From an uncultured Pelagibacteraceae bacterium (GTDB lineage: Bacteria; Pseudomonadota; Alphaproteobacteria; Pelagibacterales; AG-422-B15), in assembly GCA_902584815.1 (NCBI GenBank), contig CACIBF010000005.1, forward strand, positions 1-61,516: a stretch of 61,516 nt of DNA, in the 5' to 3' direction. This document shows positions 34,682 to 43,100 of this stretch, piece after piece. How positions within the stretch are numbered: the first letter of the stretch is position 1; the number at the start of each line of letters is the position of its first letter. The position numbers and the translations under genes were made by a program. Below the pieces are notes generated by a model. That model was not told the DNA's origin. It was given only the letters and a program-made list of their open reading frames with translations, and did not search any database.

Positions 34682-35518
34682 TTGAAATATTTGTCAGAAA
34701 ATAGATATAAAGGAGAGATAAAAGGTTTGGTATTAGACTGGAGTGGAACTACTGCTGACGCATACGTGATTGCTCCAACTATAGTGTTTGTTGAGGTTTT
34801 TAAGAAACAAAAGGTTGTAATCTCCATGGAAGAGGCAAGAGAACCCATGGGTTTACGAAAAGATTTACATATAAAAGCACTCACAGAGAACGCTGAAATA
34901 AGAAAGCGCTGGAACATAGTACATGGTAAAGACCCACAAATGTCTGATGTTGAAAATATGTACGCAGATTTTGTTCCACTGCAGCTTAAATGCTTAAAAC
35001 AGTACTCAAAATTATTACCCGGAACAGCAGAAGTAATTAAACGGGTTCAAAATAGCGGTATAAAAGTTGGTTGCACAACAGGTTTTATGCGGTCAATGGT
35101 TAATATTTTAGAGGAAGAATCAGCAAAACAGGGATATGTCCCTGATGCGTCAGTTGCAGGTGATGATGTTAAAAATGGCGTTCGACCCCTTCCCCACATG
35201 TTATATAAAAATTTAGATATAATGAATATAGAATCCATTCAATCAGTTATAAAAGTTGATGATACTGTTTCAGGAATTGGAGAAGCAATTAATGCTGGTT
35301 GTTGGGGTGTTGGTGTAACGCGATATTCGAATTATATGAATATAAATTCCTTAGAAGAAGCTGATGAACTGAGTAAAGAAGAAATTGATATGAAACAAGG
35401 ATATGCAAAAGATCTGCTTTATAAAGCAGGTGCGCATTACGTAATAGAAACTATTGCAGATATCGAAGCCGTTATTGATGATATTAACAAAAGGCTTTCA
35501 CGCGGTGAAGGGCCTTAA
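34682..35518 (+). CDS. phnX: Phosphonoacetaldehyde hydrolase (phosphonatase)
   Basis: 278 aa, HAD superfamily. It splits phosphonoacetaldehyde into acetaldehyde and phosphate. The nucleophile Asp19 lies in GLVLDWSGTTAD, and Lys60 in EPMGLRKDLHIKAL is the Schiff-base lysine, 41 residues downstream as in the Bacillus enzyme. IKVDDTVSGIGEAINAGCWG carries the C-terminal acidic motif. The start is a TTG at 34682, supported by homology; no closer ATG exists. The partner aminotransferase phnW is not in the window, so phosphonoacetaldehyde must be made elsewhere. The stop codon shares bases with that of the convergent phosphatase-like gene (TTAA). Confidence 0.93.
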   Translation: MKYLSENRYKGEIKGLVLDWSGTTADAYVIAPTIVFVEVFKKQKVVISMEEAREPMGLRKDLHIKALTENAEIRKRWNIVHGKDPQMSDVENMYADFVPLQLKCLKQYSKLLPGTAEVIKRVQNSGIKVGCTTGFMRSMVNILEEESAKQGYVPDASVAGDDVKNGVRPLPHMLYKNLDIMNIESIQSVIKVDDTVSGIGEAINAGCWGVGVTRYSNYMNINSLEEADELSKEEIDMKQGYAKDLLYKAGAHYVIETIADIEAVIDDINKRLSRGEGP

Positions 35519-36030
35519 AAGTTGATTACAAATTTTTCTTGTTCCTCTGTTTCAATTGTACCTGGCCGGCAATTCCTTACATGATTTATGCATTGCTTTG
35601 AATCTAGTCCTAGTGTCTTCAAAATAAGTGAAGCAAACATTCCAGATCTACCTAATCCAGCATAACAATGCAGGTAAACATTTTTATTGAGTTCTAATTG
35701 AGTACCACAATCTCTGATAATTTGAATATATTCATTTTTTTTAATCTGAGCTGGAATACCATAGTTTTTTATAGGCATGCTGTAGGCCCTAACATTGTTC
35801 TCCTCTAGATCTTTATGGAACTCATTAATTTCAAAACTTCTAATTTCATTAAGTTCTATCAATGAAACAACAAGTGATATATTTAGGTCGTTGATAATTG
35901 TTAAATCTTTTTTATAAGTAAATTTATCAAACCTAGAATTATTGATACCTGGACAACTGGATATAACCAAATTACCAAGATTTTTTTTTGCTTTAACAAT
36001 TTTCGAAAGCTTTATTTTAGTAAAGTTCAA
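35515..36030 (-). CDS. Dual-specificity/tyrosine phosphatase-like protein beside phnZ
   Basis: 171 aa. The P-loop HCYAGLGRSG (Cys122, Arg128) fits the Cys-x5-Arg phosphatase signature. The acid-loop position reads MPIKNYGIP, where related enzymes have PxPDxGxP; the general-acid aspartate is thus Asn89 here, which would slow or change catalysis unless another residue serves. It overlaps the phnZ-like gene by 4 bases (ATGA), so the two are translated together. A role linked to phosphonate breakdown or its control is an inference from context only. Confidence 0.78.
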   Translation of the reverse strand: MNFTKIKLSKIVKAKKNLGNLVISSCPGINNSRFDKFTYKKDLTIINDLNISLVVSLIELNEIRSFEINEFHKDLEENNVRAYSMPIKNYGIPAQIKKNEYIQIIRDCGTQLELNKNVYLHCYAGLGRSGMFASLILKTLGLDSKQCINHVRNCRPGTIETEEQEKFVINF

Positions 36031-36626
36031 ATATAGGACTTTTTAATAAAAGGATGAAAGAATGAAATAGCTTCAGTTTTCTTTCCCCTAGTTTTCGCAT
36101 TGTCATCATACTTTCGAAGTCTTACTGCATCTTCAAAATATTTATGACTTTCCAGTTTTCGAATAGCATCTTTGTTTAAATATCCGCCTTGAAGTTTAAA
36201 ACTTCTTTTGGAGCCATCTGAAAGACCGTCATAATAATCTGATTGAACAGAACATAGATATCTCTTTGCAATAACGTGCATTTTAATTGGGTAAGTAACT
36301 TCTTCAGGGAAATACTTGGATAAAAAAGATGCAGCAACGTTTTCATGATACTTGTCATTGTTTAAAAAATCATGGCTATTTACATCTTCGCTAGTCAACA
36401 TATGCCCTAAATCGTGAAATAATGAAGCAGTAATAAATTTATCACTTTCATTATTTTCTTTAGCTAAGGTTGCGCACTGAAGAGCATGTTGTAATTGAGT
36501 AATCTCTTCGTCATAAAAACTGCACGAACCTCTTTGATCAATAATTTCACATAAAACATTTGTACGCTCAATAATTGAAGCTGAATTTAATTTATTTTCT
36601 AGAGATTGGATTTTATCTAATTGCAT
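36027..36626 (-). CDS. phnZ: PhnZ-like HD-domain phosphonate oxygenase
   Basis: 199 aa. Resembles the phosphonate-operon HDIG protein family that includes PhnZ, a mixed-valent di-iron oxygenase cutting 1-hydroxy-2-aminoethylphosphonate to glycine and phosphate. Likely ligands are His47 (TQLQHALQCA), His71-Asp72 (LFHDLGHML), His94 (DKYHENVAA), His117 (IKMHVIAKRYL) and Asp166 (FEDAVRLRKYDD). Tyr38 and Glu41 sit where PhnZ has its gating Tyr/Glu pair. The hydroxylating partner phnY is absent from the window. The start faces the phnC promoter region with the Pho box at 36673. Confidence 0.85.
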   Translation of the reverse strand: MQLDKIQSLENKLNSASIIERTNVLCEIIDQRGSCSFYDEEITQLQHALQCATLAKENNESDKFITASLFHDLGHMLTSEDVNSHDFLNNDKYHENVAASFLSKYFPEEVTYPIKMHVIAKRYLCSVQSDYYDGLSDGSKRSFKLQGGYLNKDAIRKLESHKYFEDAVRLRKYDDNAKTRGKKTEAISFFHPFIKKSYI

Positions 36627-36672
36627 GATTTAAATGATTAATTATATTTTTTTTAATGTCAATAATTTGAGC

Positions 36673-36710
36673 TGTAACATTATTGTAATAAATTGCAAAA
36701 TATATGTAAT
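36673..36710 (+). promoter_or_regulatory. Pho box upstream of phnC
   Basis: TGTAACA at 36673-36679 and TGTAATA at 36684-36690 are 11 bases apart, the PhoB-dimer spacing. A further TGTAAT lies at 36705, giving positions n, n+11, n+32. The motif matches the arrays before pstS and the MFS gene rather than the E. coli CTGTCAT form. It ends about 50 bases before the phnC start and also lies 47 bases upstream of the divergent phnZ-like gene. Confidence 0.7.
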
Positions 36711-36760
36711 AAAAATGCAACTTTGATTTAATTTTTTTGTATTACTTTCAACGCATTCTA

Positions 36761-37564
36761 ATGATCAAAGTAGAGAAATTAAATAAGTATTTTGGTGACA
36801 ACCGTGCAGTAAACGATGTCACATTTGAAATTAATAAACCTGAAATGATTGGTATCATTGGCAGATCTGGTGCTGGAAAGTCAACATTACTGAGAATAAT
36901 GAATCGTCTAACCAACGCAAGTAGTGGATCTATTTTTATTGAAGGCAGAGATATACTTTCATTAACAAAGAAAGATAAACGAGCATGGCAAAAAAATTGT
37001 GCCATGATATTTCAGCAATTCAATCTTGTGCCCCGTTTAGATGTTTTAACAAATGTGATTCTTGGAAGATCAAATATTCAAGGCACTATTCGATCAAGCT
37101 TAAAACTTTTCACTAAAGATGAACGCATTGATGCATTGATGGCTCTGGATAAATTGGGAATGGCTGAAACCGCGCTGCAAAGAGCAGAGACTTTATCTGG
37201 TGGACAGCAACAAAGGGTTGCAATTTGTAGAGCTATGATGCAGCAACCAAAAATGATTTTAGCCGACGAGCCTATTGCATCGCTAGACCCTCTTAATGCC
37301 CGACTTGTAATGGAATCACTTAGAAATATTCATAGAGAAAAGAAGATTACTATTCTTGCAAATCTTCATACTCTTGATACCGCCAAAAATTATTGTGACA
37401 GAATCATTGGCATGAGACTTGGGGAAATTGTTTTTGATGATGTACCTTCAAGTTTAAAAGATGATGTTGCAAGAGAAATTTATGGTGCTGAAGCTGAAGA
37501 AGCATTTGAACCAACAGTTACTTCAACTTCACTTGGTGACGAAAAGTTTGCAGAGGCAGGATAA
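36761..37564 (+). CDS. phnC: Phosphonate ABC transporter, ATP-binding protein
   Basis: 267 aa from ATG 36761; the longer TTG start at 36737 has no homologous extension. Walker A GRSGAGKS at 34-41, signature LSGGQQQ at 145-151, Walker [12 protein letters not shown], and the H-loop in LANLHTLD. It powers import of phosphonates through PhnE from PhnD. First gene of phnC-phnD-phnE1-phnE2, under the Pho box at 36673. Confidence 0.95.
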   Translation: MIKVEKLNKYFGDNRAVNDVTFEINKPEMIGIIGRSGAGKSTLLRIMNRLTNASSGSIFIEGRDILSLTKKDKRAWQKNCAMIFQQFNLVPRLDVLTNVILGRSNIQGTIRSSLKLFTKDERIDALMALDKLGMAETALQRAETLSGGQQQRVAICRAMMQQPKMILADEPIASLDPLNARLVMESLRNIHREKKITILANLHTLDTAKNYCDRIIGMRLGEIVFDDVPSSLKDDVAREIYGAEAEEAFEPTVTSTSLGDEKFAEAG

Positions 37565-37624
37565 TATGAGCCTTTTCAAAAAAAAAAATAACAACTTAAC
37601 AACTAACAAGGAGATATACTAAAA

Positions 37625-38584
37625 ATGATTAAAAATTTAGTAAGGTCTATTATTGCTTGTTCATTCCTTTTTGTGTCTGCAAGTGCATACGCATGGGATG
37701 TATCTGGCTATAAAGGGCCAACAATGGATTTGAGTAAATATCAACCTGAAATGAGACTTGGATTTTTAGGTGATGAATCAGCTCAAGACATTATTAAGAA
37801 TAATGCATGTCTTAAGGATTACGCAGAAGTTGCATATGGAGTACCAGCTAAAATTTATACTTTTAAAGATTATGCAGGAACAATGGAGTCAATGGTTGGT
37901 GGAAGCCTAGACTATGCTTGGTTTGGCTCATCAGGATATGCGGGTGTATATTTAGAAGACCCTACCGCTGCTGTGCCAATTTTAACTAGAATGCAGCCAA
38001 CAGGAGATATGGGCTATTATTCAGTCATGGTTACAAGAGCAGACTCGGGTATCAATTCACTTGAGGATTTAAAAGGTAAAGCTTTTGGATGGGCTGATCC
38101 TAATTCAACATCTGGTTATCTAATACCGTCAATCGAATTAAAGGCTGCAGGAATGGATCCAGACTCATATTTTGGCTCTACACAATTTTCAGGTGGTCAC
38201 GAAAATAACGTATTGGCAGTTCTTAATGGTGATATCGATGCAGGTGTGACATGGGTATCTGGAGTTGGTGAATGGAGCGAAGGTTACTCTTCTGGAAATT
38301 TAAGAAAAATGGTTGATAAAGGACTATTAAATATGGATGACATCAAGCAGATTTGGTCATCTGCTTTGATACCTAATGGACCGATTGTAATGCCAACTAA
38401 TATGCCTGTGAGAGCACATCAGGTCATGGTAGGCATGAAACAGTGGATCCATGAAAATGACCCACAATGCAGCGAGAATGTTGCAAATGGAATCGTTAAA
38501 GCTTGGGTGCCAGTCGATCATAGCTTCTATGAAACTATTGTAGCTGCTCGTAAAGCTAAAATCGAAGCTAAAAAAGCCGAATAA
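37625..38584 (+). CDS. phnD: Phosphonate ABC transporter, periplasmic binding protein
   Basis: 319 aa. Signal peptide MIKNLVRSIIACSFLFVSAS, then AYA before a likely cut near residue 23. The PhnD/PBP family core includes LRLGFLGDESAQD-like MRLGFLGDESAQD, YAWFGSSGYAG and KGKAFGWADPNSTSGYLIPS. The ribosome site AAGGAGA (37608-37614 region) is strong. Between phnC and phnD are 60 bases, and a long hairpin follows the stop, both consistent with the binding protein being made in excess. Confidence 0.95.
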   Translation: MIKNLVRSIIACSFLFVSASAYAWDVSGYKGPTMDLSKYQPEMRLGFLGDESAQDIIKNNACLKDYAEVAYGVPAKIYTFKDYAGTMESMVGGSLDYAWFGSSGYAGVYLEDPTAAVPILTRMQPTGDMGYYSVMVTRADSGINSLEDLKGKAFGWADPNSTSGYLIPSIELKAAGMDPDSYFGSTQFSGGHENNVLAVLNGDIDAGVTWVSGVGEWSEGYSSGNLRKMVDKGLLNMDDIKQIWSSALIPNGPIVMPTNMPVRAHQVMVGMKQWIHENDPQCSENVANGIVKAWVPVDHSFYETIVAARKAKIEAKKAE

Positions 38585-38606
38585 ATTTCGGTAGTTGTTT
38601 GCTAAT

Positions 38607-38640
38607 TTAAGAGGATGGCATGCCCCATCCTCTTAATTAG
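38607..38640 (+). promoter_or_regulatory. Intercistronic hairpin between phnD and phnE
   Basis: TAAGAGGATGG (38608-38618) pairs perfectly with CCATCCTCTTA (38625-38635) around a six-base loop, and the stem continues with CTAATT/AATTAG after one bulged T. There is no T-run right after it, so it is unlikely to be a full terminator. It probably protects the upstream mRNA end or attenuates read-through, raising PhnD over PhnE. A matching hairpin lies between pstS and pstC. Confidence 0.75.
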
Positions 38641-38650
38641 TTGTTTATTT

Positions 38651-38655
38651 GGAGG
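38651..38655 (+). promoter_or_regulatory. Ribosome-binding site deciding the phnE1 start
   Basis: GGAGG at 38651-38655 lies five bases before GTG 38661. The upstream TTG at 38649 would put the ribosome site inside the coding region, so GTG 38661 is the start. Confidence 0.8.
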
Positions 38656-38660
38656 AAACA

Positions 38661-39515
38661 GTGCAATCATCATTGCCAGAAAATTTAATTAAAATTGAAA
38701 ATAATTTAAAATCTCTTACAAGAACAAGATCAATTTATTCTTTTCTCTCAATTGCGGCATTGATAGCGGTTATTTATTCGGGTTTAATTGTAGCAGAAAC
38801 AGGAAATGCGACTAGCATCTGGGTAGGATTACCTAAATTTTTCGATTACCCTATTGATCTATTTGTTGGGTCATGGGAATACGGTTATAGATGGAATTTA
38901 TTGTTACTTGAATACCTTCCAGATTTAATAAGCACTATTAATATGGCTCTATTTTCAACAGCAATAGGTACGTTGCTAGCTTTTTTTTTAAGTATTTTTT
39001 CAAGTCGTAATTTAATCAAAAGTAAAACTACTGTATTAATATTTCGACGCATCATGGATATATGCAGATCGTTTCCAGAATTAGTTATTGCACTTGTTTT
39101 GTTGTATCTACTGGGAAAGTCAGCACTGCCTGCTGTAATTGCCATCATAATTCATACCGCAGGAGCTCTTGGCAAACTGTTTTCAGAAGCTATTGAAAAT
39201 GTCGAAAAAAATCCAATTGAAGGTCTTGAGTCCTGTGGAGCTTCATGGTTTACTAGAATAAGATTTGGTGTGGTAACTCAGGCACTCCCTCTATTTCTAA
39301 CTTACACAATTTTAAGATTTGAGATTAATATAAGGGCTTCAACTATTTTGGGATTTGTTGGCGCTGGAGGTATCGGTGAGCAACTTTACACTAATATACA
39401 GTGGAAATATGAAGCTGACACTATTGCAATAATGTTTTTACTTGTGTCTACGATCATTGCATTGGATTACTTATCAAGTTATTGGCGAAAATCATTAATA
39501 GGATTGAAATCATGA
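38661..39515 (+). CDS. phnE: Phosphonate ABC transporter permease, first copy
   Basis: 284 aa from GTG 38661, chosen by the GGAGG at 38651. About six transmembrane helices. The permease EAA-like loop includes GALGKLFSEAIENVEKNPIE followed by GLESCGASW, and the PhnE C-terminal block GFVGAGGIGEQLY. It forms the membrane channel with PhnE2. The TGA stop overlaps the ATG of phnE2 (ATGA at 39512-39515). Confidence 0.93.
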   Translation: MQSSLPENLIKIENNLKSLTRTRSIYSFLSIAALIAVIYSGLIVAETGNATSIWVGLPKFFDYPIDLFVGSWEYGYRWNLLLLEYLPDLISTINMALFSTAIGTLLAFFLSIFSSRNLIKSKTTVLIFRRIMDICRSFPELVIALVLLYLLGKSALPAVIAIIIHTAGALGKLFSEAIENVEKNPIEGLESCGASWFTRIRFGVVTQALPLFLTYTILRFEINIRASTILGFVGAGGIGEQLYTNIQWKYEADTIAIMFLLVSTIIALDYLSSYWRKSLIGLKS

Positions 39516-40921
39516 ACAGGTCTGAAATTATTGAAAATTATTCAGATATAGTAGTTACTAAATTTTCATCTAAAATGTGGTCAACTTTTTTAGTGCTCGG
39601 GATTATAGTGTATTTAATCATAGCAATTTTAAGCCTCGACATATTGCAGATTCATAAAAAATGGAGTCCTGAAAGAGCTTCATTGTTTGCCCTCGACACA
39701 TATGCGCATAAAGACCATGTCACAATGAAATGGAGTAAACCAGATGATATAATTATATCCTTTGAAGGAAGTAGGTGGTCTCAGTATGTTGGCCCCTATC
39801 AAAAAAGTGACGGTCTTCCAGAAAGGTATCCTGAATGGACTTCCATAGGTCCAGAGGGTGAAACAAAAATAAGTTTTAAAAATGGAGGGTTTGCAAATCT
39901 ATACGATGATAAAGTTACAATAGAAAACTGGCCAGACACCCAAGAAACACTTGTTTTTCGTCTTGATGCACAAGGTAAGCCTTACGTTGAAAATATAGAT
40001 AATCTCCCAAAATGGATTAGGATAACGGAAAATAAAATAGAGGTTAGACCATCTCTTTACGAAAGAGTTCAAGTTTATTCAAAAAAAGTTGAAGTACATA
40101 GGTACAATCTTGGTTGGAACTATTTCTGGTTTGACTTTGACAGTCCTTTAGAACCATATGGAATTTGGAATGCTATTTCACTTTCATTCTCAGGTGATAG
40201 AGTTGACCCCAATATTTCTAATTTTTCGCTGCTAATTCAAGAATTTCTAAATAATGATATGTGGCATCATGGACAAATATTGTGGGCTTTATTAGAGACA
40301 ATTTTTATGGCTCTATTGGGCACCCTACTGGCAGCTCTTCTGGGTTTTCCTCTAGCATTTTTTGCAGCTTACAATGTAACGCCTTTTAAATTTGTTCGAA
40401 CGATATTAAGACGGTTATTTGATACATTAAGAGGTATCGATTTTTTGATTTGGAGCTTAATTCTTTTAAGAGCCTTCGGACCAGGGCCATTTACTGGAAT
40501 ATTTGCTATTGCAATTACAGATACAGGAACTCTTGGAAAATTAATGTCTGAAGCAATAGAAAACACTGAAGAAAAGCAACAAGAAGGTGTAGAGTCTACG
40601 GGGGCGAATAAAACTCTTCAACACAGATTTGGAATTATACCTCAAATACTTCCTATTTTTATTTCCCAAACTCTTTACTACTTAGAATCAAACACGAGAG
40701 GAGCTGTTATTATTGGCGCCATGGGCGCAGGTGGCATAGGTTTACAATTACTTGGAGCAATAAATACGGGTACCAGTTGGGAAAATGTTATGTATATGTC
40801 ATTATTGATTTTAGGAGTTGTTATCTTCATGGATACAATGTCCGCAAAAGTAAGAAGGGCTTTGATTGGTGATGAAACGCTAGGAGCAGAATTACAATTG
40901 GCAAAAATGGTAAAAAAATAA
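39512..40921 (+). CDS. phnE: Phosphonate ABC transporter permease, second copy with large periplasmic insert
   Basis: 469 aa from ATG 39512. After a first helix (residues about 21-41), roughly 190 residues form a hydrophilic, Trp/Tyr-rich domain (KKWSPERASLFALDTY to SFSGDRVDPNISNF) before the normal PhnE core. That core keeps GTLGKLMSEAIENTEEKQQE, GVESTGAN and GAMGAGGIGLQLL. Single PhnE proteins are about 260-290 aa. Long second permeases do occur in alphaproteobacterial phnCDEE operons, and the insert may touch PhnD. The upstream ATG/other starts within phnE1 are unnecessary. Confidence 0.92.
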   Translation: MNRSEIIENYSDIVVTKFSSKMWSTFLVLGIIVYLIIAILSLDILQIHKKWSPERASLFALDTYAHKDHVTMKWSKPDDIIISFEGSRWSQYVGPYQKSDGLPERYPEWTSIGPEGETKISFKNGGFANLYDDKVTIENWPDTQETLVFRLDAQGKPYVENIDNLPKWIRITENKIEVRPSLYERVQVYSKKVEVHRYNLGWNYFWFDFDSPLEPYGIWNAISLSFSGDRVDPNISNFSLLIQEFLNNDMWHHGQILWALLETIFMALLGTLLAALLGFPLAFFAAYNVTPFKFVRTILRRLFDTLRGIDFLIWSLILLRAFGPGPFTGIFAIAITDTGTLGKLMSEAIENTEEKQQEGVESTGANKTLQHRFGIIPQILPIFISQTLYYLESNTRGAVIIGAMGAGGIGLQLLGAINTGTSWENVMYMSLLILGVVIFMDTMSAKVRRALIGDETLGAELQLAKMVKK

Positions 40922-40973
40922 TTTTTTTTTATGATCTTAATATTTTTTTAACAATCTATTTGTATAATTAATC

Positions 40974-41411
40974 ATGATTAAATTTATTCAATTCATTTTA
41001 ATAACTTCATGCATGTTATCATCACTTGCTCTTGCAGACAGTCATGAAGACAATACTATTGGGCAAGCTGGAAGTGACTATTCTACCAATACTGAAAGTA
41101 CATACGAGAACAATATAGGAAACTGTGAAGATTTAAGTATATTAATGCTTCGTGGATCAATTAAAAACGATATACAGCGAGCTGACCCAGATTCAGCAAC
41201 GAAAGCAAATAATTTAATGCTTGAAGGAATGGAATTGTGTAATAAAAATCAAAACGTCCTTGCAAAAATGAAATTGAAAGAGGCTCAAACTATAGCGAGA
41301 GAAGGCAATGTTGCCGGACAAGATATGAGAATTGGAATTGTTAATGAGTCAGACGAACTGCAAGAAGAGGCAGAAAATGAAAAAGAAAAGTCATGGTGGC
41401 AGATTTTTTAA
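40974..41411 (+). CDS. Small secreted protein of unknown function at the end of the phn transport operon
   Basis: 145 aa with a signal peptide (MIKFIQFILITSCMLSSLALADS). The mature part is acidic, begins with a Ser/Thr/Asn-rich stretch, has two cysteines (GNCEDLS and MELCNKN) that may pair, and a helical, Glu/Lys-rich tail (DELQEEAENEKEKSWWQIF). It lies 52 bases after phnE2 on the same strand, so it may be co-regulated. No family recognised. Confidence 0.6.
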   Translation: MIKFIQFILITSCMLSSLALADSHEDNTIGQAGSDYSTNTESTYENNIGNCEDLSILMLRGSIKNDIQRADPDSATKANNLMLEGMELCNKNQNVLAKMKLKEAQTIAREGNVAGQDMRIGIVNESDELQEEAENEKEKSWWQIF

Positions 41412-41756
41412 CTACACCTCTTCTAATAACGTACAAAAGCCAGGATCACTACCATTAAAAAAAGTTTCTATATTAGAAGAACAGTGATTAATCACACATT
41501 GGTCTGACTCATAAAAATAATCATCAATATTTTTAGCAGATTTAATATTCAGCAACATACAAAGACTATACTCATTGAAGTTACTGCTAGGATGAGTATT
41601 AAAATATATTTCACAATTAATTATTGTCTCATCGTACCCTATTTCTAGAGTTGAAGTGTTTTGAAAGTAAGCTACACAACTCTTAATGTCCTCAGCATAG
41701 ATGTTTGTGCTCAGAAAAATTTTAATAATGAACATTAAAAGCACGAATCGTTTCAT
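41412..41756 (-). CDS. Small Cys-rich secreted protein, unknown
   Basis: 114 aa. Signal peptide MKRFVLLMFIIKIFLSTNIY ending AEDIKS, then six cysteines (SCVAY, NCEIYF, LCMLLN, QCVINHC, FCTLL) in a short periplasmic chain, suggesting three disulfides. It ends one base after the convergent secreted protein gene, and its start codon overlaps the first repeat of the Pho box at 41756. No family recognised. Confidence 0.6.
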   Translation of the reverse strand: MKRFVLLMFIIKIFLSTNIYAEDIKSCVAYFQNTSTLEIGYDETIINCEIYFNTHPSSNFNEYSLCMLLNIKSAKNIDDYFYESDQCVINHCSSNIETFFNGSDPGFCTLLEEV

Positions 41757-41793
41757 GTAATATTATTGTAATATTTCTTAACATTTTTGTAAT
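41756..41793 (+). promoter_or_regulatory. Pho box upstream of the MFS transporter gene
   Basis: TGTAATA at 41756 and 41767 (11-base spacing) and TGTAAT at 41788, so again n, n+11, n+32, identical to the phnC array. TTTC follows the second copy as it does before pstS. The orientation points to the MFS gene at 41889, about 95 bases downstream, but the box also covers the start of the divergent Cys-rich secreted protein gene. Confidence 0.65.
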
Positions 41794-41888
41794 ATTTAAA
41801 AATTGGCAAACAATCTATTTTTTAACTATTGTAAAAATAACAAATTTATTCAATGACTTATAAAAATGAATACTAAACAGGCATCAAG

Positions 41889-43100
41889 TTGAAAGAAAAT
41901 AATAGTTTATTTCCTGTTCATACTATTGGAATTGTAACAATCATTGGTTACGGATTTTTATTCTATACTATTGCCCCATTAAAAGAGTATATCTCACTGC
42001 ACACCAATTTAAGTGAGGAATTAATTCTCACAATGTTTAGTTTAGCACTGTTATTTCAAGCCCTATTAGCGCCTCGGATTGGAAAATGGTCAGACCATCA
42101 TGGAAGCCTAATCGTAATTAAATACGGCCTGTTATTAGGTATGATAGGCTCAATTTTTATTGGAATAATAGAGATTGATTTATTTATTTTCAAAAATGTA
42201 TTGTGGGTGTTTATTTCTATGTTTCTAATTACCTTGGGGCTTGGCATGTCAACCTATGAAGTAGCGTTTAATGCAGCAGTCCAAATGGATGAAATCAATT
42301 CTAGAAAAAATATTTCAATAATTACTTTTTATGGAGCGGTAGCAAGCACTATTACTTGGCTTTCAATTTATCCACTTATTTACAATGTAGGCTTATTCTA
42401 TACGTGTTTATTTATTTCAATTATTTTATTAATTGGCTATGTACTTGTATCCTCAAAGGAAATGAAATACAAATCAAATATAGAATACTTAAATGAAAGT
42501 AAGTTAATATTTAACTGGAATGAGCTAAATAAGACTCAAAAAAAATCATTTTTTTACATTACAATATCCTCTTCTTTACAAAATTTTTTTTTTGTAGCAT
42601 TCACCCTTGCATTGGTAAATTTTTTTACAGAAACATTTAATGACATTAGTATCGCGGTTTTACTTGCGAGTATATATGGCCCGTTTCAACTTGTAGGAAG
42701 ATACTTGGAGATGAAAATTGGAAAGCATTACGACGCAAGATATACAGGCTTAATAGCCTTTTTGTTTGTAATTTTTTCAATTTTTACAGCTCAATTTACA
42801 AATAATATTTTTGTTGCCGCAATTAGTATGGCTTTTTTCGGGATGGGTCACGGTGTTTTAACAATAACATATGGTTATGTCACCAATATGTATTTTGAGT
42901 CACAAATTTATGGCCAAGCTAAAGGGTGGATGGCCCTATCAAGGAGCATTAGCTTTGCCGTAGGTCCAGCAGTAGGTGCATTTCTTTTTGCGTATAATTT
43001 AAACTTATTTACGATTACGATTGTAATAACTGCAATCTTATCAGCGTTTTCTTTCTTACTAATAATTTTCGAGAAACCTACAAATCAAATGCACAAATAA
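41889..43100 (+). CDS. Major facilitator superfamily transporter
   Basis: 403 aa, about 12 transmembrane helices. The loop 2-3 signature is present as APRIGKWSDHHGSLIVIKYG (residues about 59-78). TTG at 41889 is the start; an upstream ATG is out of frame. It lies inside the phosphorus island, between a Pho-box array and the phnF gene, so transport of a phosphorus compound, a breakdown product, or efflux is possible. No subfamily is recognised with confidence. Confidence 0.83.
   Translation: MKENNSLFPVHTIGIVTIIGYGFLFYTIAPLKEYISLHTNLSEELILTMFSLALLFQALLAPRIGKWSDHHGSLIVIKYGLLLGMIGSIFIGIIEIDLFIFKNVLWVFISMFLITLGLGMSTYEVAFNAAVQMDEINSRKNISIITFYGAVASTITWLSIYPLIYNVGLFYTCLFISIILLIGYVLVSSKEMKYKSNIEYLNESKLIFNWNELNKTQKKSFFYITISSSLQNFFFVAFTLALVNFFTETFNDISIAVLLASIYGPFQLVGRYLEMKIGKHYDARYTGLIAFLFVIFSIFTAQFTNNIFVAAISMAFFGMGHGVLTITYGYVTNMYFESQIYGQAKGWMALSRSISFAVGPAVGAFLFAYNLNLFTITIVITAILSAFSFLLIIFEKPTNQMHK

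Noticed and set aside
37566-37621. 17-codon ORF between phnC and phnD
   Set aside because: Starts right after the phnC stop but is a Lys/Asn-rich run in AT-rich DNA and contains the phnD ribosome site; probably only leader sequence.
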